Source: UBA1930 sp943368475
Lineage (GTDB): Bacteria > Bacteroidota > Bacteroidia > Chitinophagales > Chitinophagaceae
Length of the DNA stretch: 28,094 nt
Direction: 5' to 3'
Assembly: GCA_943368475.1 (NCBI GenBank)
Contig: CALRLF020000059.1
Span: forward strand, 1 to 28,094
In this document: piece by piece, positions 1 to 8,882 of the stretch
How the letters are laid out: each line of letters starts with the position of its first letter
Numbering within the stretch: the stretch's first letter is position 1
Notes under the pieces: generated by a model
What the model saw: the letters and a program-made list of their open reading frames with translations, nothing else
What the model was told of the DNA's origin: nothing
Databases searched by the model: none
Program-made: the position numbers and the translations under genes

Positions 1-937
1 AAAGCCTTTTGCCGAAACGATGGAAGACAATAGGGCTGCTTTAAAAGCAGTAAAAGCTTCTAATAAAATAGTACAAGTTGGCTCTCAACGCAGAAGTGGC
101 AACAATTACACGGCTGCTGCTAATTTTATTCAATCAGGAAAATTTGGTGCTATTACACAAGTTGAATTAACCTGGAATGTTAACCAACCAGGTAGGTGGC
201 GAAGGCCAGCATTGGTAGCTAAATGCAAAGAAGAAGATACCGATTGGAAACGCTTTTTATTGAACCGTCCTTTTGAAGCATGGGATGCTAGAAAATATTT
301 AGAGTACCGGTTGTTCTGGCCATATTCATCAGGAATGCCAGGCCAATGGATGAGCCATCAAATAGATACAGTGCATTGGTTTAGTGGCCTCAAACATCCA
401 AGAACTGTGGTAGCCAATGGTGGTATTTATATGTGGAAAGATGGACGCAAAAACTGGGATACTACAACCGCTGTTTTTGATTATGGCCCTCAAGATGATA
501 TGACCAATGGCTTTCAGGTAACCTTTGGTTCTAGAATGCACAATGGCGAAGAAAAGCCATCAGAAATTTATTTTGCCAATGGTGGGGAGTTAAATTTAAT
601 TACTAATACCATTTCACCCAAAGGTGGTTTAACGGAAAGGCATGCCGGTGCCATGAACATGAAAGCCAATTTACTACCAGAGGTGAAGTTGGTAGAAACT
701 GCTGAAAAAGTAGTGGCATCTGCAAATACAGGAGCAGATATATTGACCAGTAGCCACATGCGAAATTTTATGGAATGTGTTAGAAGCCGTAAGCAGCCCA
801 ATGCACCTATTGAAGCTGGCTACAACCATTCTATAGCCACTATTATGACCAATGCAGCAGTACACACAGGCAGCAAAGTAACTTTTGATGAACAGCACCA
901 AGAGGTAATGGCTAATGGCAAAATTTTCAAGTATTAA
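1..937 (+). CDS. Gfo/Idh/MocA-family oxidoreductase, 5' end outside window
   Basis: This is the C-terminal part of an NAD(P)-dependent sugar or cyclitol dehydrogenase-like protein. The reading frame is open from base 2 and the first residues, KPFAETMEDN, fit the end of the conserved EKP motif that closes the Rossmann domain in this family. The nucleotide-binding half, roughly 130 residues, therefore lies upstream, and the ATG at base 20 is internal. What remains is the alpha/beta substrate domain, with VGSQRRS soon after the EKP region and many aromatic residues. The downstream neighbour is a GH3 glycosidase 46 bases away on the same strand, which suggests shared use in sugar metabolism. The substrate cannot be read from the sequence. 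Family assignment is firm; specificity is unknown. Confidence 0.88.
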   Translation, partial: KPFAETMEDNRAALKAVKASNKIVQVGSQRRSGNNYTAAANFIQSGKFGAITQVELTWNVNQPGRWRRPALVAKCKEEDTDWKRFLLNRPFEAWDARKYLEYRLFWPYSSGMPGQWMSHQIDTVHWFSGLKHPRTVVANGGIYMWKDGRKNWDTTTAVFDYGPQDDMTNGFQVTFGSRMHNGEEKPSEIYFANGGELNLITNTISPKGGLTERHAGAMNMKANLLPEVKLVETAEKVVASANTGADILTSSHMRNFMECVRSRKQPNAPIEAGYNHSIATIMTNAAVHTGSKVTFDEQHQEVMANGKIFKY

Positions 938-983
938 TCATCGTTTTTAGGACGTTTTATTTATCAATAATTATTATTTAGGT

Positions 984-3392
984 ATGAAAAAATTATTTGG
1001 GTTGGCACTTTTTGTTGGCGTTACATGTGTCGCAAATGCACAACAGAATATCTATCACGAAGGATGGATAGATTTTAATAAAAATGGTAAGAAAGATATT
1101 TTTGAAGATCCCAAGCAAACTATTGAATCAAGGATTAATGATTTGCTATCGCAGATGACAGTGGATGAAAAAACTTGTCAAATGGCAACTTTGTATGGCT
1201 ATCCTCGTGTGCTGAAAGACTCGCTGCCATTGCCTTCATGGAAAAATGAAGTATGGAAAGATGGTATTGCTAATATAGATGAACACTGCAATGGTATTAC
1301 CAATAATCCCAAGGCAAAGAATTATATCAACGAGTTAACGTTTCCATTTAGCAGTCATGTTAACGTTATCAACACAACTCAAAGATGGTTTGTTGAGCAA
1401 ACAAGAATGGGTATTCCTGTTGATTTTACAAATGAAGGTATTCATGGTTTAAATCACACAAGGGCCACACCATTGCCAGCACCAATTAGCATTGGCAGTA
1501 CATGGAATAAAGATTTGGTGTTGCAAGCTGGTCATATAGTTGGAAGGGAAGCCAAAGTTTTAGGTTATACCAATGTGTATGCACCCATTTTAGACATGGC
1601 TCGTGATCCACGCTGGGGAAGGGTTTTAGAATGTTATAGTGAAGATCCTTTTTTAATTGGTGCTTTAGGTACGCAAATGGTTAGAGGTATTCAAAGCGAA
1701 GGTGTAGCGTCTACATTAAAGCACTATGCTGCTTATAGTGTACCCAAGGGGGGGAGAGATGGTGAAGCTAGAACTGACCCACATATTGCTTTGAGAGAAT
1801 TATATCAAATCTATTTGTATCCATTTAAAAAAGTAATTCAGGATGCTCATCCAATGGGTGTAATGAGCAGTTACAATGATTATGATGGTGTGCCAGTTTC
1901 GGCCAGTTATTTTTTCTTAACACAATTGCTAAGGCAGCAATTTGGGTTTGAAGGTTATGTAGTGAGTGATAGTGAAGCCGTTGAGTATGTATTTAGTAAA
2001 CACCATGTTGCAGACACTTATAAAGAAGCTGTAAGGCAAGTGGTAGAAGCTGGTTTGAATGTAAGAACTAATTTTACGAAGCCTCATAATTATATCAATC
2101 CTTTACGTGAATTAGTGAAAGAAGGAAGCGTATCCATGAAAACGATTGATGCTCGTGTAGCTGATGTGTTAAGGGTGAAATTTAAATTGGGTTTGTTCGA
2201 TCATCCTTATGTTGCTAATCCTGCAATTGCTGACACAAGTGTTGGTACAGAAAAAAATGAAGCCTTTGTAATGAACATGCAGAAGCAATCTTTGGTTTTA
2301 TTGAAAAATGCCAACAACACTTTGCCATTGGATAAATCAAAGTTGAAAAATGTATTTGTTACTGGTCCTCTAGCTACTGAAACCAATTATGCTATCAGCC
2401 GTTATGGTCCAACTAAAATTCAAATTACCAATGTGTTGGATGGCATTAAAGAATATTTAGGCAATAGCGTAAAAGTTAATTACAGCAAGGGTTGTAATGT
2501 GGTAGATGCAACTTGGCCAGAAAGTGAAATTATTCATACACCATTAACTGCTCAAGAACAAAAGGACATTGCATTGGCTGTAGAACAAGCTAAAAAAAGT
2601 GATGTCATCATTGCTGTTTTGGGTGAAGATGATGATAGAACTGGTGAGAGCAAATCACGTACAGGATTAGATTTACCTGGTCGTCAGCAACAATTGTTAG
2701 AAGCTTTATACGCTACAGGAAAACCAGTTGTATTGGTACTAATAAATGGACAACCATTAACCATTAATTGGGCTAATAGATTTATTCCTTCCATTTTAGA
2801 ATGTTGGTTTCCTGGTCAGTATGGTGGCAAGGCCATTGCACAAACTTTATTTGGTGATTATAATCCAGGTGGCAAATTGCCTATTACTTTTCCTAAAACA
2901 ATGGGGCAAATTGAGTTAAACTTTCCTTACAAACCGGGTTCACATGCTGGTCAGCCTGGTGATGGGCCAAATGGTTATGGCAACACGGCTGTAGTGGGTG
3001 CATTATATCCCTTTGGTTATGGCTTAAGTTATACCACATTTGCCTATAAAAATTTAGAAGTAAGTCCATTGGTTCAAAAGCCACAAGGCGATATTCAAAT
3101 TGCAGTAGAAGTAACCAATACAGGTTCAAGAAAAGGTGATGAAGTAGTGCAGTTGTACATGAAAGACAAGGTAAGCAGCGTTACTACTTATACCACACAA
3201 TTACGTGGTTTTGAAAGAGTAACATTAGAGCCTGGTGAAACTAAAAAAGTCATGTTCACACTACATCCTGATGATTTAGCTTTATTGGATAAAAATATGA
3301 ATTGGACAGTTGAACCAGGTGAATTTGAAGTATTAATTGGCACTTCGTCAGAAGATATTAAGTTGAAACAAACGTTTAAAATAGTACAATAA
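984..3392 (+). CDS. Glycoside hydrolase family 3, beta-glucosidase type, secreted
   Basis: An 802-residue exported glycosidase that should remove non-reducing-end sugars, most often beta-glucosyl or beta-xylosyl residues. The N-terminus is a signal peptide (MKKLFG... ending ANAQQ near residue 20). The GH3 N-terminal barrel follows, with DFTNEGIHG and KHYAAYSVPKGGRDGEAR as substrate-pocket segments. The likely nucleophile is Asp329 in VVSDSEAV. The alpha/beta sandwich domain carries GEDDDRTGES, where Glu555 is the probable acid/base by analogy with BglX-type enzymes. A fibronectin III-like domain forms the last 100 residues or so (EVTNTGSRKGDEVVQLY, LRGFERVTLEPGE). Length and domain order are normal for BglX-like GH3. 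The preceding oxidoreductase gene is in the same direction and may be co-transcribed. Substrate specificity is not predictable by eye. Confidence 0.95.
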   Translation: MKKLFGLALFVGVTCVANAQQNIYHEGWIDFNKNGKKDIFEDPKQTIESRINDLLSQMTVDEKTCQMATLYGYPRVLKDSLPLPSWKNEVWKDGIANIDEHCNGITNNPKAKNYINELTFPFSSHVNVINTTQRWFVEQTRMGIPVDFTNEGIHGLNHTRATPLPAPISIGSTWNKDLVLQAGHIVGREAKVLGYTNVYAPILDMARDPRWGRVLECYSEDPFLIGALGTQMVRGIQSEGVASTLKHYAAYSVPKGGRDGEARTDPHIALRELYQIYLYPFKKVIQDAHPMGVMSSYNDYDGVPVSASYFFLTQLLRQQFGFEGYVVSDSEAVEYVFSKHHVADTYKEAVRQVVEAGLNVRTNFTKPHNYINPLRELVKEGSVSMKTIDARVADVLRVKFKLGLFDHPYVANPAIADTSVGTEKNEAFVMNMQKQSLVLLKNANNTLPLDKSKLKNVFVTGPLATETNYAISRYGPTKIQITNVLDGIKEYLGNSVKVNYSKGCNVVDATWPESEIIHTPLTAQEQKDIALAVEQAKKSDVIIAVLGEDDDRTGESKSRTGLDLPGRQQQLLEALYATGKPVVLVLINGQPLTINWANRFIPSILECWFPGQYGGKAIAQTLFGDYNPGGKLPITFPKTMGQIELNFPYKPGSHAGQPGDGPNGYGNTAVVGALYPFGYGLSYTTFAYKNLEVSPLVQKPQGDIQIAVEVTNTGSRKGDEVVQLYMKDKVSSVTTYTTQLRGFERVTLEPGETKKVMFTLHPDDLALLDKNMNWTVEPGEFEVLIGTSSEDIKLKQTFKIVQ

Positions 3393-3495
3393 GTTTTTCT
3401 AAAGCGAATTGAGATTATTTTTTTATAAAAATTGTAAAAGGATGAAGGGTTTTTATAAAAAGAGCGTCTTATTAAAAATACAAAAGAATAAAAAC

Positions 3496-4251
3496 ATGAA
3501 ACTCTTTGTTAGTGCAGCTTTTACAATTGTAGCAATTTTATTTTCATTGTCTTTTGTCAATAAAATACCATCTCATTTTAACAAGAAAAATACTGATGTA
3601 CCAGAAGTGTATAAAAAAATTTATGGTGCAACAAGCATTACTTCAGATGGGAATTTTGTTATTATAAAAACCAAAGGAGTGCCTGACCATAAAAGTGCTT
3701 ATTACGCCTCATCAGATTCACTGTACCAAAAGTTTAATGGTACAACATTTGGGGGTAGCATGTTTAGAAAAAATCCCAATAATATTGCTGAACATTATTA
3801 CACTTTTAAAATACCCCTAAACCCACAAGAAGCCATTAATCATAGAGCTACACCTTTAGGTCCTATTGGTGTTGCTCTTAATGGAGTGCCATTTTTCAAT
3901 CAATATGCAGGGCCCAATAGACCTCTTTCTAGCGAGATGACTAGCTTCGATCAATATTGGGGACATCCTGCTCAACGTGGTGACTATCATTATCATGTAG
4001 AACCACTTTACTTAACTAATGTAAAAGCAACAAAGTCTTCGTTATTGGGTTTTTTACTAGATGGGTTTCCGGTTTATGGCCCTGAAGAAAATGGAAAAGT
4101 TGTAACTAACGAAATGCTAGATATTTATCATGGTCATTCTTCAATTACAGTAGATTTTCCTAAAGGAATCTATCATTATCATATTACTAATGCAGACCCT
4201 TATATAAATGGAAGTGGTTTTTTTGGAATTGCTGGTAGCATTAGTAGATAG
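3496..4251 (+). CDS. YHYH-domain exported protein (copy 1)
   Basis: A 251-residue protein of the YHYH family, whose function is not established. Its defining His motifs are visible: YHYH at residues 164-167, YHGH at 211-214 and a second YHYH at 226-229, with the family-typical GFLLDGFPVYGP stretch between the first and second. The chosen ATG gives a hydrophobic N-terminal segment (MKLFVSAAFTIVAILFSLSF) typical of an export signal. The frame is open upstream to a TTG at 3409, but that 29-residue extension is Lys-rich and looks untranslated. The protein is a close paralogue of the next gene. The clustered His residues suggest metal binding, which fits the SCO and MbnP/MbnH-like genes downstream, but this is inference. 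Confidence 0.85.
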   Translation: MKLFVSAAFTIVAILFSLSFVNKIPSHFNKKNTDVPEVYKKIYGATSITSDGNFVIIKTKGVPDHKSAYYASSDSLYQKFNGTTFGGSMFRKNPNNIAEHYYTFKIPLNPQEAINHRATPLGPIGVALNGVPFFNQYAGPNRPLSSEMTSFDQYWGHPAQRGDYHYHVEPLYLTNVKATKSSLLGFLLDGFPVYGPEENGKVVTNEMLDIYHGHSSITVDFPKGIYHYHITNADPYINGSGFFGIAGSISR

Positions 4252-4408
4252 TCTAGATTCTTTGGAAAATAAGAATCGGTCAATTATATTCATAAATGAT
4301 GTTATAAGAAAAAGATTCATTGCAGAAAACTAAATATTAAAAACACCGAAGGGAAATTAAAATTTTGAGTTTAATAAGTAATATTTGCTCACACAAAAAC
4401 AAGAATAC

Positions 4409-5170
4409 ATGAGAATTCTAAAAAATATGATGATTGGTCTTACGTCACTTTCAGTTTTATCTATCAGTTGTAGTAAAACATCTTCTACTGACACTACAGT
4501 AACACCGCCAACAACCTATACTGTGCCAGCAGTGTATGCAAAAATTTATGGTGCTACTAGCATTACATCAGATGGTACGTATATTACAATAAAAACTACC
4601 GGTACACCAGATCATAAAAGTGTTTACTATCCAACAGCCAATGCCTTATACGAAGCCTTTAGTGGTACAACTTTTGGTAACACTACGTTTGTGAAGAATC
4701 CAAATGCAATTGCTACACAAAATTTTACATTTAAAATTCCTTTAAATCCAGTAGTAGCTGCAAATCATGCTGCAACACCTCTGGGTGCAATGGGTGTTTC
4801 TTTAAATGGCGTGCCATTTTTTAACCAATATGCTGGCCCTAATCAGCCACTTACTAATGAGGTAATGAGCTTTGATAAATATTGGGGTCACCCTACGGCT
4901 ACTAGTCAGTATCACTACCATGTAGAGCCATTATATTTAACTACAGTAAAAGCTACAAGATCATCTTTACTAGGGTTTTTATTGGATGGATTTCCTGTGT
5001 ACGGCCCTGAAGAAAATGGGGCTGCTGTTACAGGATTAGATGCATACCACGGACATACATCTGTTACTGCAGATTATCCAAATGGCATTTATCATTATCA
5101 CATTACTAACACAGATCCTTATATCAATGGCAATGGATATTATGGTACACCAGGCACCGTTACGCAATAA
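4409..5170 (+). CDS. YHYH-domain lipoprotein (copy 2, tandem paralogue)
   Basis: A 253-residue YHYH protein, by eye about two thirds identical to the preceding one over the mature domain (shared blocks KIYGATSITSDG, GVPFFNQYAGPN, HYHVEPLYLT and GFLLDGFPVYGPEENG). The His motifs recur: YHYH at 168-171, YHGH at 213-216 and YHYH at 228-231. Unlike copy 1 it has a lipobox: the N-terminus MRILKNMM... ends LSIS-Cys21, so it is probably a lipid-anchored envelope protein. A Ser/Thr/Pro-rich linker follows the cysteine. The ATG is preferred over a TTG eight codons upstream because it gives a compact lipoprotein signal. Its last 29 bases overlap the next gene, which points to translational coupling with the MORN and SCO lipoprotein genes. 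Confidence 0.87.
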   Translation: MRILKNMMIGLTSLSVLSISCSKTSSTDTTVTPPTTYTVPAVYAKIYGATSITSDGTYITIKTTGTPDHKSVYYPTANALYEAFSGTTFGNTTFVKNPNAIATQNFTFKIPLNPVVAANHAATPLGAMGVSLNGVPFFNQYAGPNQPLTNEVMSFDKYWGHPTATSQYHYHVEPLYLTTVKATRSSLLGFLLDGFPVYGPEENGAAVTGLDAYHGHTSVTADYPNGIYHYHITNTDPYINGNGYYGTPGTVTQ

Positions 5171-5762
5171 TTTATTATTGTTTTCATTTTTTTGTTTTAC
5201 ATTTTTTTCATGTACTAACAATGCACCAGTAGAAGCTAAGCTAAAACCGGTGCATTATTACAATAAAAAAGTAAATAAAGATCTAGCAATTGATTTTAAA
5301 ATTGTCAATGGTCTTTTGATGCAAGGAGATACTGCTTTCAGTGGAACACTTTTTTCTTTTTTTCCTGAAACTAAGGATACTGCAGAAATATCATGCTATT
5401 ACGGTGGTAAAGAAGATGGCGAATGGAGAAAATATTATCCATCTAAAAAACTTAGAGAAAAGCGATATTTTAAAGATGGTAGTAAAATAGGTGAATACCT
5501 AGTTTGGTGGGAAAATGGCAACAAACAATTGCAATACTTTTTTGAAGCCGATGAGTACCAGGGAGTTTGTAAAGAATGGAGCCAAACAGGCTTTCTTAAT
5601 AAAATAATGACCTATAAAAAAGGGCATGAAGATGGCCATCAACATTGGTGGTATGATAATGGAAAAATCAAAGCCAACTATGTAATTATAGATGGAAGAC
5701 GATATGGTTTATTAGGCACAAAAAATTGCGTTAATGTTTCAGACAGTATTTTTAAGAATTAG
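5142..5762 (+). CDS. MORN-type repeat lipoprotein
   Basis: A 206-residue lipoprotein made largely of MORN-variant repeats like those in YwqK-type antitoxin-related proteins: G-E-W-x-x-Y-Y-x-x-x-K-L-x-x-x-x-x-Y-x-x-G, then GEYLVWWENGNKQLQYFF, then GHQHWWYDNGKIKA. These repeats form beta-hairpin rows and often act in envelope binding or scaffolding; the specific role here is unknown. The frame is open upstream to 5040, but that part only shadows the YHYH gene. The ATG at 5142 gives a hydrophobic stretch ending FFS-Cys24, a good lipobox, so I chose it. The gene overlaps its upstream neighbour by 29 bases and its downstream SCO neighbour by 29 bases, which strongly suggests one transcript. The start is the least certain part. 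Confidence 0.72.
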   Translation: MVHQAPLRNNLLLFSFFCFTFFSCTNNAPVEAKLKPVHYYNKKVNKDLAIDFKIVNGLLMQGDTAFSGTLFSFFPETKDTAEISCYYGGKEDGEWRKYYPSKKLREKRYFKDGSKIGEYLVWWENGNKQLQYFFEADEYQGVCKEWSQTGFLNKIMTYKKGHEDGHQHWWYDNGKIKANYVIIDGRRYGLLGTKNCVNVSDSIFKN

Positions 5763-6408
5763 TTTTATTTCCTGCTTTGCTTTCATTTTTTCTTGTTCAG
5801 AAACAAAGCATGAAAATAAAACGAAAAAATTACCATATTATAATACACCAGAATTTACACCTCAATTTATTGCTTCAGCTGTTGAGGCAAATCAAAAGAT
5901 TAACCATACTATCACCTCATTTTCAATGACAGATCAGCATGGAAAGCAGATTACTGAGAAGAATATTGAAGGTAAAATACATGTGGCTAATTTTATTTTT
6001 ACCAGGTGCGGAAGCATTTGCCCGGTAATGACTAAACACATGAAATTATTACAGGAAGTTTTTCAAAATAATTCTGATGTTGTAATGCTTTCGTACAGTG
6101 TTACGCCTTGGGTAGATAGTGTGGCACGATTAAAACTATATGCAGACAATAATGCCATAACTTCTCCAAATTGGCATTTGCTTACTGGCACTAAAGGCGA
6201 CATTTACAAATTGGCTCGTCAATCTTATTTCGCAGAAGAAGACCTAGGATTTTCAAAGGATAGTACCGACTTTTTGCATACCGAACATATACTGCTAGTA
6301 GATCGTAATAAAAGAATAAGAGGTATTTATAATGGTACGCTTCAACTAGAAGCGGAACAACTGATTAAAGATATAAAAACACTTTTAGAAGAGAAGATTA
6401 CGAATTAA
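5734..6408 (+). CDS. SCO1/SenC-family lipoprotein (copper-delivery or thiol-redox)
   Basis: A 224-residue thioredoxin-fold protein of the SCO family. SCO proteins bind copper or reduce disulfides in the envelope, classically to assemble the CuA site of cytochrome oxidase. The N-terminus has a lipoprotein signal with Cys21 in IFSC. The metal/redox motif is Cys92-Gly-Ser-Ile-Cys96-Pro, the SCO-type CxxxCP, preceded by ANFIFTRC. The third copper ligand is probably His185 in TEHILLVD. Copper ligands and fold are thus all present and the length is normal. The start codon lies inside the MORN gene (29-base overlap). No cytochrome oxidase gene is nearby; the neighbours are YHYH, MbnP-like and MauG-like genes, so its partner may be one of these exported proteins rather than oxidase. 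Confidence 0.92.
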   Translation: MFQTVFLRISFISCFAFIFSCSETKHENKTKKLPYYNTPEFTPQFIASAVEANQKINHTITSFSMTDQHGKQITEKNIEGKIHVANFIFTRCGSICPVMTKHMKLLQEVFQNNSDVVMLSYSVTPWVDSVARLKLYADNNAITSPNWHLLTGTKGDIYKLARQSYFAEEDLGFSKDSTDFLHTEHILLVDRNKRIRGIYNGTLQLEAEQLIKDIKTLLEEKITN

Positions 6409-6559
6409 GTTCTCCCTACTTAATTGGCTAATGAAATTATAGCCTGTTTAAAAATCATTTCAATGCTTATTAGAAGTTGCATTTAGGCTTAAACACTTTA
6501 CTGGATAATACCTGTAGCTACATCGTTGTAGTAAAAATGTTTTTGTTTTTAAACCAAAG

Positions 6560-6590
6560 ATACCTTCTCTAAATTATTTTGCGAAGGTAT
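6560..6590 (+). terminator. Possible weak hairpin in the spacer after the SCO gene
   Basis: An 8-base stem (ATACCTTC at 6560-6567 with GAAGGTAT at 6583-6590) lies in the 249-base spacer between the SCO gene and the third YHYH gene. The T-tract is short (TTTCT), so it would terminate poorly. It could partly uncouple the two halves of the cluster. I see no coding potential or clear promoter elsewhere in this spacer. Confidence 0.28.
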
Positions 6591-6657
6591 TTCTAATTAA
6601 CAGCGTCTTATCTTTTCAACAATTATCTTAATTATAAAACTTTTAAACGAATCAGTT

Positions 6658-8166
6658 TTGAAAAAATTTATTTACACCCTATTTGTTATTGTAATAATCT
6701 TTGGTAAATCAAGAGCACAAACATCGGTAATTACATCTTGGATTAGAAATACAACCGGAGCAACAGGTTACAATTCTTTACCTTGTAATGTCCAAAGTGT
6801 TTATTATACTTCAACTGATGCTTATGTTAGCTCTTCAAGCGTTCCAGCTTACACAATTGGTCCCTGGACAGCAAATCCAAATACACCGAGCAACCAAGGC
6901 TTTGTTTCTAAGTTCACACGTAATCCCGTCGTAAATTCAGGAACTAAAACTAATACAGGTTTAGGGAGTGTGGGTATTTGGACTAATGGGGTTTCTATAT
7001 TCAATGCAAAAGATGGCAGGTATTGGAACCCAAACACAAGTGCATTTGTAAATGGCATCAGTAATACTGGTTGGAACAGAAATGCTTACTATTGGGAAGG
7101 GATTAGTTTCGATGCTTGTGTTGGTCATGCCGGTGCTACAGGTGCTTATCATCACCATGTTTCACCAGTATGTTTATATGATCAGACAGCTACCACTGTT
7201 CACTCACCAATTATTGGCTATGCATGGGATGGGTTTCCTATTTATGGTGCTTATGCTTATACCAATACCAATGGTACAGGTGCAATTAAAAGAATGGTTA
7301 GTAGCTATGTTTTATCTTCTCTTACAAGTAGAAATGCTGGTACTAATGGAACAACTTTGGCTGGACCACCGGTAAATGCTACCTATCCATTAGGTAGTAT
7401 GTGTGAGGATTATGCATATACAGTTGGAGCAGGAGATTTAGATCAATACAATGGTCGTTTTTGTGTTACTCCAGAGTATCCCAACGGCATTTATGCCTAC
7501 TTTGTAACTATTGATGCATCAGGAACTGCTGCTTATCCTTTTGTGTTAGCATCTCAATATTATGGTGTAGTTGCCAGTACCAGCACAAATGTTATTATAC
7601 CAAGTGGAGCAACACAATTTATTGGTCAATCTTTGCCTGTAGATATTTATGGTTTTTCTGTTCAGATTGAAAATAAGAACGAGGCTATTATTCGTTGGAG
7701 TGTAGGTACAGAGTTAAATGTTGCTTACTACCAAATTGAGAAAAGTATAGATGCAATTAATTTCACAACTGTTAGTAATCTTAATGCCACAGGCAAAACC
7801 TTTTATCAAACTTCTGATAAAAATTTAGCTGCTGGCAAATTTTTTTATAGAATAAAAACAGTTGATATCGATGGTAAATTCAAATATTCTAGCATTGTTT
7901 CAATTAACATTAATAATGGGGGAGGTGCTTTGATAATACACAATAATCCTACAAAAGATATACTTACCTTACAATCCAATGATGCTCTGGCTGCAAGGAA
8001 TGTAGAGTTGGTTAACATGAATGGTCAAGTTGTTTTGAAATCCTTAATGGCACAAGGAGTAACAATGCAATCATTCAATATTCAAACTTTATATGCAGGT
8101 ACCTATATCGTAAGGGTTTCAAATGGCAATACTATACAAACTGCTAAAGTAATTATTGGCAACTAA
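6658..8166 (+). CDS. YHYH-domain secreted protein with T9SS type A sorting tail
   Basis: A 502-residue secreted protein. The signal peptide (MKKFIYTLFVIVIIFGKSRAQ) begins at a TTG; no ATG fits, and upstream sequence gives no better start. The first 300 residues form a diverged YHYH domain: the motif reads Tyr-His-His-His at 164-167, followed by GYAWDGFPIYGAY, matching the GFLLDGFPVYG block of the other two copies, and later PEYPNGIYAYFVT. A beta-sandwich follows, then the last 80 residues form a type IX secretion sorting domain (NNPTKDILTL ... VELVNMNGQVV ... YAGTYIVRVSNG). It is therefore probably displayed on or released from the cell surface, unlike the other two. The MbnP-like gene begins 11 bases after the stop, which suggests co-expression. 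Confidence 0.88.
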   Translation: MKKFIYTLFVIVIIFGKSRAQTSVITSWIRNTTGATGYNSLPCNVQSVYYTSTDAYVSSSSVPAYTIGPWTANPNTPSNQGFVSKFTRNPVVNSGTKTNTGLGSVGIWTNGVSIFNAKDGRYWNPNTSAFVNGISNTGWNRNAYYWEGISFDACVGHAGATGAYHHHVSPVCLYDQTATTVHSPIIGYAWDGFPIYGAYAYTNTNGTGAIKRMVSSYVLSSLTSRNAGTNGTTLAGPPVNATYPLGSMCEDYAYTVGAGDLDQYNGRFCVTPEYPNGIYAYFVTIDASGTAAYPFVLASQYYGVVASTSTNVIIPSGATQFIGQSLPVDIYGFSVQIENKNEAIIRWSVGTELNVAYYQIEKSIDAINFTTVSNLNATGKTFYQTSDKNLAAGKFFYRIKTVDIDGKFKYSSIVSININNGGGALIIHNNPTKDILTLQSNDALAARNVELVNMNGQVVLKSLMAQGVTMQSFNIQTLYAGTYIVRVSNGNTIQTAKVIIGN

Positions 8167-8176
8167 ACTCATTTTA

Positions 8177-8881
8177 ATGACTGGTATTTATAAGAAAGTT
8201 TTGTGTTTATCAATCCTGTGCTCACTAGTGCAGCAATCATGGACACAAAACTTTTTTATTGAGTTTAAACATACTGTGGGGAACGAAAAAGTACACTTAG
8301 ATACTGTTACTTATAAAAATAAGTTGTACCAGCCTTATACTATTACTAAATTCAAATACTATATCAGTAACATTGTTCTAACAAACATAAATGGAGCAAG
8401 GGTTGTAGCGAATGCTTATTTTTTAATCGATGAGTCAGATGATTTAAGTAAACAAATTATCTTGCCAAACATTCCCAAAGATGAGTATACGAATCTTGAA
8501 TTTACAATTGGTGTTGATAGCATACACAATTGTAGTGGGGTACAAACAGGTGCATTAGATCCAATGAATGGCATGTTCTGGACATGGAATACAGGCTATA
8601 TTTTTTTGAAAATGGAAGGTAAATCTCCTCTGTCTCAACTACCTACGAACTTAATTGAGTATCATATTGGTGGTTATAAACAACCAACAAATTGTATTCG
8701 AAAAATATCAATGCCTTTGAATAGAAAAGGCAATCAAGTAAAAATTAATGTAGATGTTGCTGTATTGCTAAATAGTATCACAACTATTGATTTTACTAAG
8801 ATCCCATCCGTTACAGATGCAAAAAATGCAACAATTTTGGCAGATAACTATGCAAAGATGTTTACCCTATTAAACGAATAA
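8177..8881 (+). CDS. MbnP-like copper-binding protein
   Basis: A 234-residue exported protein of the MbnP-like family. In methanotrophs MbnP binds copper at a site that depends on a kynurenine made from a tryptophan by the diheme enzyme MbnH. Visible family features are FFIEFKHTVG at the mature N-terminus, KYYISNIVL, GVDSIHNCSG, QTGALDPMNGMFWTWNTGY and EYHIGGY. Trp135 and Trp137 in the FWTWNTGY block are candidates for oxidation, but which one corresponds to the modified residue needs alignment. A signal peptide (MTGIYKKVLCLSIL...) supports the ATG over a TTG seven codons upstream that would overlap the preceding gene. The MbnH-like gene begins one base after the stop, which is strong support for the functional pair. 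Confidence 0.86.
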   Translation: MTGIYKKVLCLSILCSLVQQSWTQNFFIEFKHTVGNEKVHLDTVTYKNKLYQPYTITKFKYYISNIVLTNINGARVVANAYFLIDESDDLSKQIILPNIPKDEYTNLEFTIGVDSIHNCSGVQTGALDPMNGMFWTWNTGYIFLKMEGKSPLSQLPTNLIEYHIGGYKQPTNCIRKISMPLNRKGNQVKINVDVAVLLNSITTIDFTKIPSVTDAKNATILADNYAKMFTLLNE

Positions 8882-8882
8882 A

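Noticed and set aside
3409..3495. Upstream TTG extension of the first YHYH gene
   Set aside because: It places a lysine-rich stretch before the export signal; the ATG at 3496 gives a normal signal.
4256..4277. Hairpin GATTCTT/AAGAATC after the first YHYH gene as a terminator
   Set aside because: The stem is short and there is no T-run; too weak to call.
3496..5170. The two similar YHYH genes as a recent repeat or assembly artefact
   Set aside because: Their DNA and N-termini differ clearly (signal peptide versus lipobox); this is an old gene duplication.
7052..7375. Met/Leu-rich plus-strand frame in the third YHYH gene
   Set aside because: It is a +1-type shadow of the conserved YHYH domain with low-complexity hydrophobic composition.
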